A stretch of 64,000 bases of DNA from Sphaerisporangium sp040685555. Lineage in GTDB: Bacteria; Actinomycetota; Actinomycetes; Streptosporangiales; Streptosporangiaceae. A model generated the notes under the pieces. The model had not been told where the DNA came from. It was given only the letters and a program-made list of their open reading frames with translations, and did no database searches. The DNA is taken from the NCBI RefSeq assembly GCF_040685555.1, contig NZ_JBFBIK010000026.1:10621-74620 (forward strand). Direction: 5' to 3'. Made by a program: the position numbers and the translations under genes. This document shows, piece after piece, positions 60,736-64,000 of the stretch (positions are counted from its first letter, which is position 1; each line of letters opens with the position of its first letter).

Positions 60736-61139
60736 AGGCGCTCGGTCTGCTGGGGCGGGTCGATGTGCCCGCGCGAGTCACTGCCGTCCCGAGGGCCCGG
60801 CGTTGCGTGCGGGAGTTACTGGGAGGCACCGATCATCCGCAGACCGACGACGCGTTGCTGCTCGTCACCGAACTCGTCACCAACGCGGTGCGGTACTCCG
60901 ACTCGGGACGTTGCCCTGCCGGGCGGGTCTCCATCGCCGTCGCCGACCACGACGGAACGCTCCACATCGACGTGGTCGACGCGGGCTCGTCGGAGAACCG
61001 GCCCACACTGTGCCTGGAGACCTGTCCCGACAGCGGCGGCGGGCGCGGCCTCTGGCTGCTCCAGGAGGTGGCGACGACCTGGGGCTGGTACGAGACCGCC
61101 ACCGGACGCGTGGTCTGGTTCCAGCTCGCCGGCAAGTGA
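60732..61139 (+). CDS. ATP-binding protein, RsbW-like
   Basis: A 135-residue HATPase with N box LLVTELVTNAVRYSDSG, G1-like VDVVDAGSSE and G2-like GGGRGLWLLQEVATTWG. It starts with GTG at 60732 overlapping the small-protein stop. Proteins of this group are kinase-like regulators found beside XRE/DUF397 genes in actinomycete conservons. The phosphorylation target is unknown. Confidence 0.85.
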   Translation: MKALGLLGRVDVPARVTAVPRARRCVRELLGGTDHPQTDDALLLVTELVTNAVRYSDSGRCPAGRVSIAVADHDGTLHIDVVDAGSSENRPTLCLETCPDSGGGRGLWLLQEVATTWGWYETATGRVVWFQLAGK

Positions 61140-61254
61140 CGAAATCTCCGCACTCCGCGGCCAGGTTCTACCAGGGCCTCTGTGGGCTGGACCGAGGCTT
61201 GCTGAAATCACGGTGAATCGCCGCTTGGCCGGGTAGATTGAGGGAGTCGCAAGA

Positions 61255-61319
61255 GTGAGCACAGGCTTACCCGGGGCTTCTGCCCCCGAGGGCGCGGTCC
61301 ACAGACCGCGCCCTCTTTT
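61255..61319 (+). ncRNA. Three consecutive hairpins ending in T-tract (terminator or small RNA)
   Basis: Hairpin 1 pairs GTGAGC (61255-61260) with GCTTAC (61265-61270), using one G-U pair. Hairpin 2 pairs GGGGC (61273-61277) with GCCCC (61282-61286) around TTCT. Hairpin 3 is a perfect 12-bp stem GAGGGCGCGGTC (61288-61299) / GACCGCGCCCTC (61304-61315) with loop CACA, followed by TTTTCTT. The third is an obvious intrinsic terminator for the ATP-binding gene; the other two make a compact structured 3' end or a small RNA. Confidence 0.55.
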
Positions 61320-61745
61320 CTTCCCCCCCTCCCACCCGAGGCCGCGCCACCGTTGAACGCCATCCCCGTTGGGCGTGACGCCCGGTCCGCCTGCTCCCGG
61401 CACTCCGCCGCCCTCGTCAGGGCCTCCTGGCCGCGCAACGAGCTGACCGCCCTCTGCTACCGGATCCGCGAGGATGCGGACGGCCATCTCACCGCCGGTC
61501 TCGAAGCCTGCACGTCGAACCGCGACCGTGCCGGGCTGTCGCCGCCGAGCTGCGGGCGCGGGGTTCGCTGCCGCTGGCCCGGTCCTGGCGCACTCCCAGC
61601 GACGTCGCCTCCATCCTGCGGCTGCGTGAGCTGCTCGCCGGGAACGGCGCGTGCTGGAGCTCCTGGCCTCCATCACGATCATTACAGATTGGGATTTGCC
61701 CGGGAAACCATCACACAACGGAAAGCTTCGTTAGGATCACGCATC
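61320..61745. other. Region with no intact gene, possible coding remnants
   Basis: About 425 bases between the terminator and the deletion-scar gene. One frame reads protein-like (AVAAELRARGSLPLARSW, then ILRLRELLAGN) before a one-base shift to another frame (RVLELLASITIITDW) and a stop near 61735. These look like remains of a decayed gene but the family is not recognised. Confidence 0.35.
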
Positions 61746-61996
61746 GTGTCCGTAGATGTTGGCAGAAACCAGCTTCGTTCAAGCTTCGCCGCTCACCGCG
61801 ACGCATCAAGCGACGTGAAGGAGGGTGCCCCAGCGGCGTTACTGCTCTTCTACGGCGCCGAGTGCGGGCTGAAGGCGGCGATCCTCGATCGGCTAGGGCT
61901 GAAGTCCACGTCCCAGTTGCCCGAGCACCTCAGAAGCCATGACTTGAAGCTCCTCGCCAAGGAACTTCGCCTTCCGCAGCAGCTCTGCAAGAGCTG
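61746..61996 (+). pseudogene. N-terminal fragment of a HEPN-like gene
   Basis: The frame starts at GTG 61746 with AGGA upstream and encodes about 84 residues: VSVDVGRNQLRSSF, then AALLLFYGAECGLKAAILDR and LRSHDLKLLAKELRLP. The pattern LLFYGAECGLKAAIL...HDL resembles small helical (possibly HEPN) proteins that accompany ATPase genes. After LRLP the frame diverges into non-family sequence while the neighbouring frame becomes ATPase-like, showing an internal deletion. Confidence 0.5.
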
Positions 61997-62926
61997 GCCC
62001 GAGCCGTGGGGATCGACGCGTCTCCCGAGGACGTGGAGCACAAACTCGTCGATTTCAGCTCCGCCAACACCCGGATCTTCCTCTTCGACGGGCTTGAAGA
62101 TCTTCTTCAAGATCTCATCGAGAGCGACGCCCAGCGACAGGCGCTCCGCGTCCTTCTCATCGACTGTCTCGACTGGCTGCGTAGCCTTCGCGGCCGGCCA
62201 CTCGGGCTGGTCATCTTCGTCCGGCGCGACCTTGTCCAGTCGGCGATCCGACAGAACGACAAGCAGTTCTTCGCCCGATACCGCGACTACGAGCTCAAGT
62301 GGAACCACTTCGAAGCCCTGCGACTCGCACTTTGGGTGGCGCAACGTTCCGGAGCACTTCCCGAATTCACACCCGAAGAAGTGGCTACAGCGAAGAACCA
62401 GGATCTCAGCATGATGCTGCATCCTCTCTGGGGAGAGAAGATGGGATCTCCCAAGTCCCGCGAGGCCCGCTCGGACGGGTGGTTCCTGGCCGCGCTCTCC
62501 GACTTCAACGAGCAGATCCAGGCGCGTGACATCGTGACCTTCCTCAGGGAGTCAGCAGCCTTCTCTATGGATGACAGCCGCTGGCCAACCCGCCTGCTGG
62601 CACCTGCCGCAATGAGAAAAGCACTGGTCCAATGCAGCCTGGACAAGATTCGCGCCATCAGGGAGGAGAGCCCTCAGGTAGGTGAGCTTCTCAGCCACCT
62701 CGATGGCCTTCCCTCGGACAAGAAGAGGATTCCCTTCATCCCCGAGCAGGTCGAGCTGTCAAGCCAGAACCTGGAAATCCTCGCCTCCAACGGGGTTGTC
62801 TTCCGAGAGGAGGATCAGTACTGGATCCCCGAAATCTTCCGCCACGGACTCTCCTTCAAGGCCACCGGCCGACCGAAGATCCTGGCGATCGCAAATCTTG
62901 TCCGGCAGCGGAACAACCTCGACTAA
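61980..62926 (+). pseudogene. C-terminal fragment of a STAND/KAP-like ATPase gene
   Basis: About 313 residues in frame to a stop at 62924-62926, with ALQELARAVGIDASPEDVEH, IFLFDGLEDLLQDL and LGLVIFVRRDLVQSAIRQND. The segments look like the Walker B and sensor region of a P-loop ATPase, followed by a helical C-terminus. The P-loop and all N-terminal parts are absent and no ribosome site precedes it. GC content is lower than the surroundings. Together with 61746-61996 it is a fused remnant of a two-gene system. Confidence 0.55.
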
Positions 62927-63399
62927 CCGGCATACTGCGGCGCGCCTCGCCGCTCGACGGGCACCAGCACCAGCACCAGCACCAGCACCAGCACCAGCAC
63001 CAGGGAATAGTCGACGTTGAGCGCGTCGGAGGTCGCCCGCATCGCGGTGAGCAGGTTCGGCGGTGACGTCGGCCACATACGCCTCGAAGCGGCCGCTGAG
63101 CGTGGCCATGGCACTGGTGTACTGGCGGTAGTCAACGCTGAAGGTCACGAACCCGCGCTCGCGTGCGACCAGGGGCGTTTGTCTCCGGGGCAAGGACGCC
63201 CGCTGCCGGAGGGCTCGTTTCATTGCCAGGGAAAGGCGTTTCAGCGCCCGTACGTGCCGTGCCGTTGATCTTAATGCGACTACGGAGAGTTATCCTCTAC
63301 TACGAGGCGTGATGGTATGTCGGGATGCTTTCTCTCTTGGGTCAAGTGTTCGGACTTCGCATCGCCCCTCCCGATCCGTCTGAAGCATTGGACCACAAG
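62927..63399. other. Spacer with microsatellite and gene remnants
   Basis: About 470 bases between the ATPase fragment and the secreted protein. Apart from the GCACCA microsatellite there are only broken minus-strand frames (for example LNVDYSLVLVLV and ATLSGRFEAYVADVTAEP). The AT-richer stretch 63265-63330 likely contains the promoter of the secreted protein. Confidence 0.4.
62961..63002. repeat. Hexanucleotide microsatellite (GCACCA)7
   Basis: Seven perfect tandem copies of GCACCA. On the minus strand this is (TGGTGC)7, which in one frame encodes alternating Leu-Val. Slippage could change its length without a frameshift. It may be the remnant of a membrane-protein gene (DYSLVLVLVLVLV) of which little else remains. 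Confidence 0.85.
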
Positions 63400-63927
63400 A
63401 TGCGTAAATCGTTTTACCCGATCGCCGTGGCTGCCGGCCTCGGCCTCGTCGCGGCGACCGCTCTGCCCGCCATGGCCGTCGACACCACCGTCACGTTCGC
63501 GATCACGACCGCCGGGCTCACGATCAGCGCGCCGGGGTCGGCGAGCATCGGCTCGGTGGCCGCCGGCTCCGCGAGCGTCTCGGGGCAGATCGGTCCCGTC
63601 ACGGTGACCGACCTGCGCGCCACCCTGAACGGCTCCTGGACCGCGACCGTCACCGGCACCGACTTCACCACCGGCGGGGGCACGGGGCCCGAGACCATCC
63701 CGAACATCAACGTCAGCTACTCCCCCGGGCCGGCCACCGCCACGACGGGCACGGGCACCTTCACGCCCGGTCCCGGCGGCATCATCAATGTGCCGCTCGT
63801 CGCGTTCACCGGTACCGCGCTCACGGGTAACAACACCGCCACCTGGAATCCGACGCTCACCGTGACGATCCCGGCCGCAGCCGTCGCCGGAACGTACACC
63901 GGCACCGTCACGCACTCGGTCGCCTGA
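63400..63927 (+). CDS. Secreted WxL-domain-like protein
   Basis: A 175-residue protein. The signal peptide is MRKSFYPIAVAAGLGLVAAT to ALPAMA, followed by Thr/Ala/Gly-rich beta strands. The C-terminal NTATWNPTLTVTIPAAAVAG then TYTGTVTHSVA is the ending seen in actinobacterial WxL-like surface proteins. No cysteines are present in the mature part. It is probably cell-wall associated. The following reading frame also begins with a signal peptide and may be its DUF916-type partner. Confidence 0.72.
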   Translation: MRKSFYPIAVAAGLGLVAATALPAMAVDTTVTFAITTAGLTISAPGSASIGSVAAGSASVSGQIGPVTVTDLRATLNGSWTATVTGTDFTTGGGTGPETIPNINVSYSPGPATATTGTGTFTPGPGGIINVPLVAFTGTALTGNNTATWNPTLTVTIPAAAVAGTYTGTVTHSVA

Positions 63928-63945
63928 CCGGAGCCGGCGACGATC

Positions 63946-64000
63946 GTGCCTCTTCGTCACGTCGCTTTGGGGCTGCTGGCGGCCGGGGCGCTCGCCCCGG
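63946..64000 (+). CDS. Start of another secreted protein, cut by window end
   Basis: An open frame begins at GTG 63946 and runs to the end of the window, encoding VPLRHVALGLLAAGALAP, a typical signal-peptide beginning. The ribosome site is weak (GGAG 12 bases upstream). By analogy with WxL clusters it may be a DUF916-like cell-surface partner, but only 18 codons are visible. Confidence 0.45.
   Translation, partial: MPLRHVALGLLAAGALAP

Noticed and set aside
62759..63223. Minus-strand gene across the microsatellite
   Set aside because: The reading changes frame around the repeat, it overlaps the ATPase fragment, and no family could be matched; treated as remnants.

Overview
The window is high-GC DNA from a filamentous actinobacterium, most likely a member of the Streptosporangiales. 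The inference rests on content: a WhiB protein, an XRE/DUF397 pair, serine/threonine-kinase-style ATP-binding proteins, a BTAD (AfsR/SARP-type) regulator, a DUF6571-like gene next to a WXG-type gene, an IdeR/DtxR iron box, GTGA start/stop overlaps and frequent GTG/TTG starts. No rRNA, tRNA or CRISPR array was seen.

Layout. (1) 1-7.3 kb, accessory: a DUF6571-like gene cut by the left edge, a lipoprotein, a WXG-like gene, a TPR regulator, an ISL3-type transposase broken by a GNAT acetyltransferase gene, and an orphan ATP-binding protein. (2) 7.3-18.6 kb: a DUF1906/peptidoglycan-binding protein, hydantoinase/oxoprolinase hyuA-hyuB, a Tat lipoprotein beta-propeller, thymidine kinase, a DsbA-family protein, an unknown gene and a membrane-anchored CoxG-like protein. 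(3) 18.9-25.9 kb, signalling: the BTAD/NB-ARC regulator, then a TPR protein, a nucleotide-cyclase-like protein and a Crp/Fnr regulator, then a polysaccharide deacetylase. (4) 26.1-29.1 kb: cydAB behind three evenly phased CTAC-N5-GTAG palindromes, then an I36 inhibitor-like secreted protein. (5) 29.3-40.2 kb, purine/ureide catabolism: a three-subunit molybdenum hydroxylase with an NCS2 permease, PucR, and divergent AllH, AllF (FdrA) and AllG genes for oxamate/carbamoyl phosphate chemistry. (6) 40.3-47.7 kb: a repeat-bearing Ser/Thr kinase, a metallophosphoesterase, an AGPS-like flavoprotein and glpD.

(7) 47.8-54.9 kb: an iron-box-controlled sucrase/ferredoxin-like gene, whiB, a phosphoribosyltransferase, rsgA, glyA behind a ZTP riboswitch, a YihY protein, and a TIGR03084-type gene frameshifted by a 14-bp tandem duplication. 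(8) 54.9-58.9 kb, assimilatory sulfur operon: a tiny Cys-rich protein, an operator overlapping a promoter, a short (probably leaderless) leader peptide ending near a Cys codon, a hairpin with a T7 tract, sulfite reductase, a small zinc ribbon, APS reductase and a sirohydrochlorin chelatase-like protein. (9) 59.2-64 kb: DUF397/XRE and a divergent ATP-binding pair, a three-hairpin RNA or terminator, a deletion scar joining the start of one gene to the end of an ATPase-like gene, a hexamer microsatellite, and a secreted WxL-like protein followed by the first codons of another secreted protein.

The least explained items are the sulfur-operon control region (55,062-55,261), the triple operator before cydA (26,154-26,196), the TPR/cyclase-like/Crp cassette, and the remnant two-gene system at 61.7-62.9 kb.
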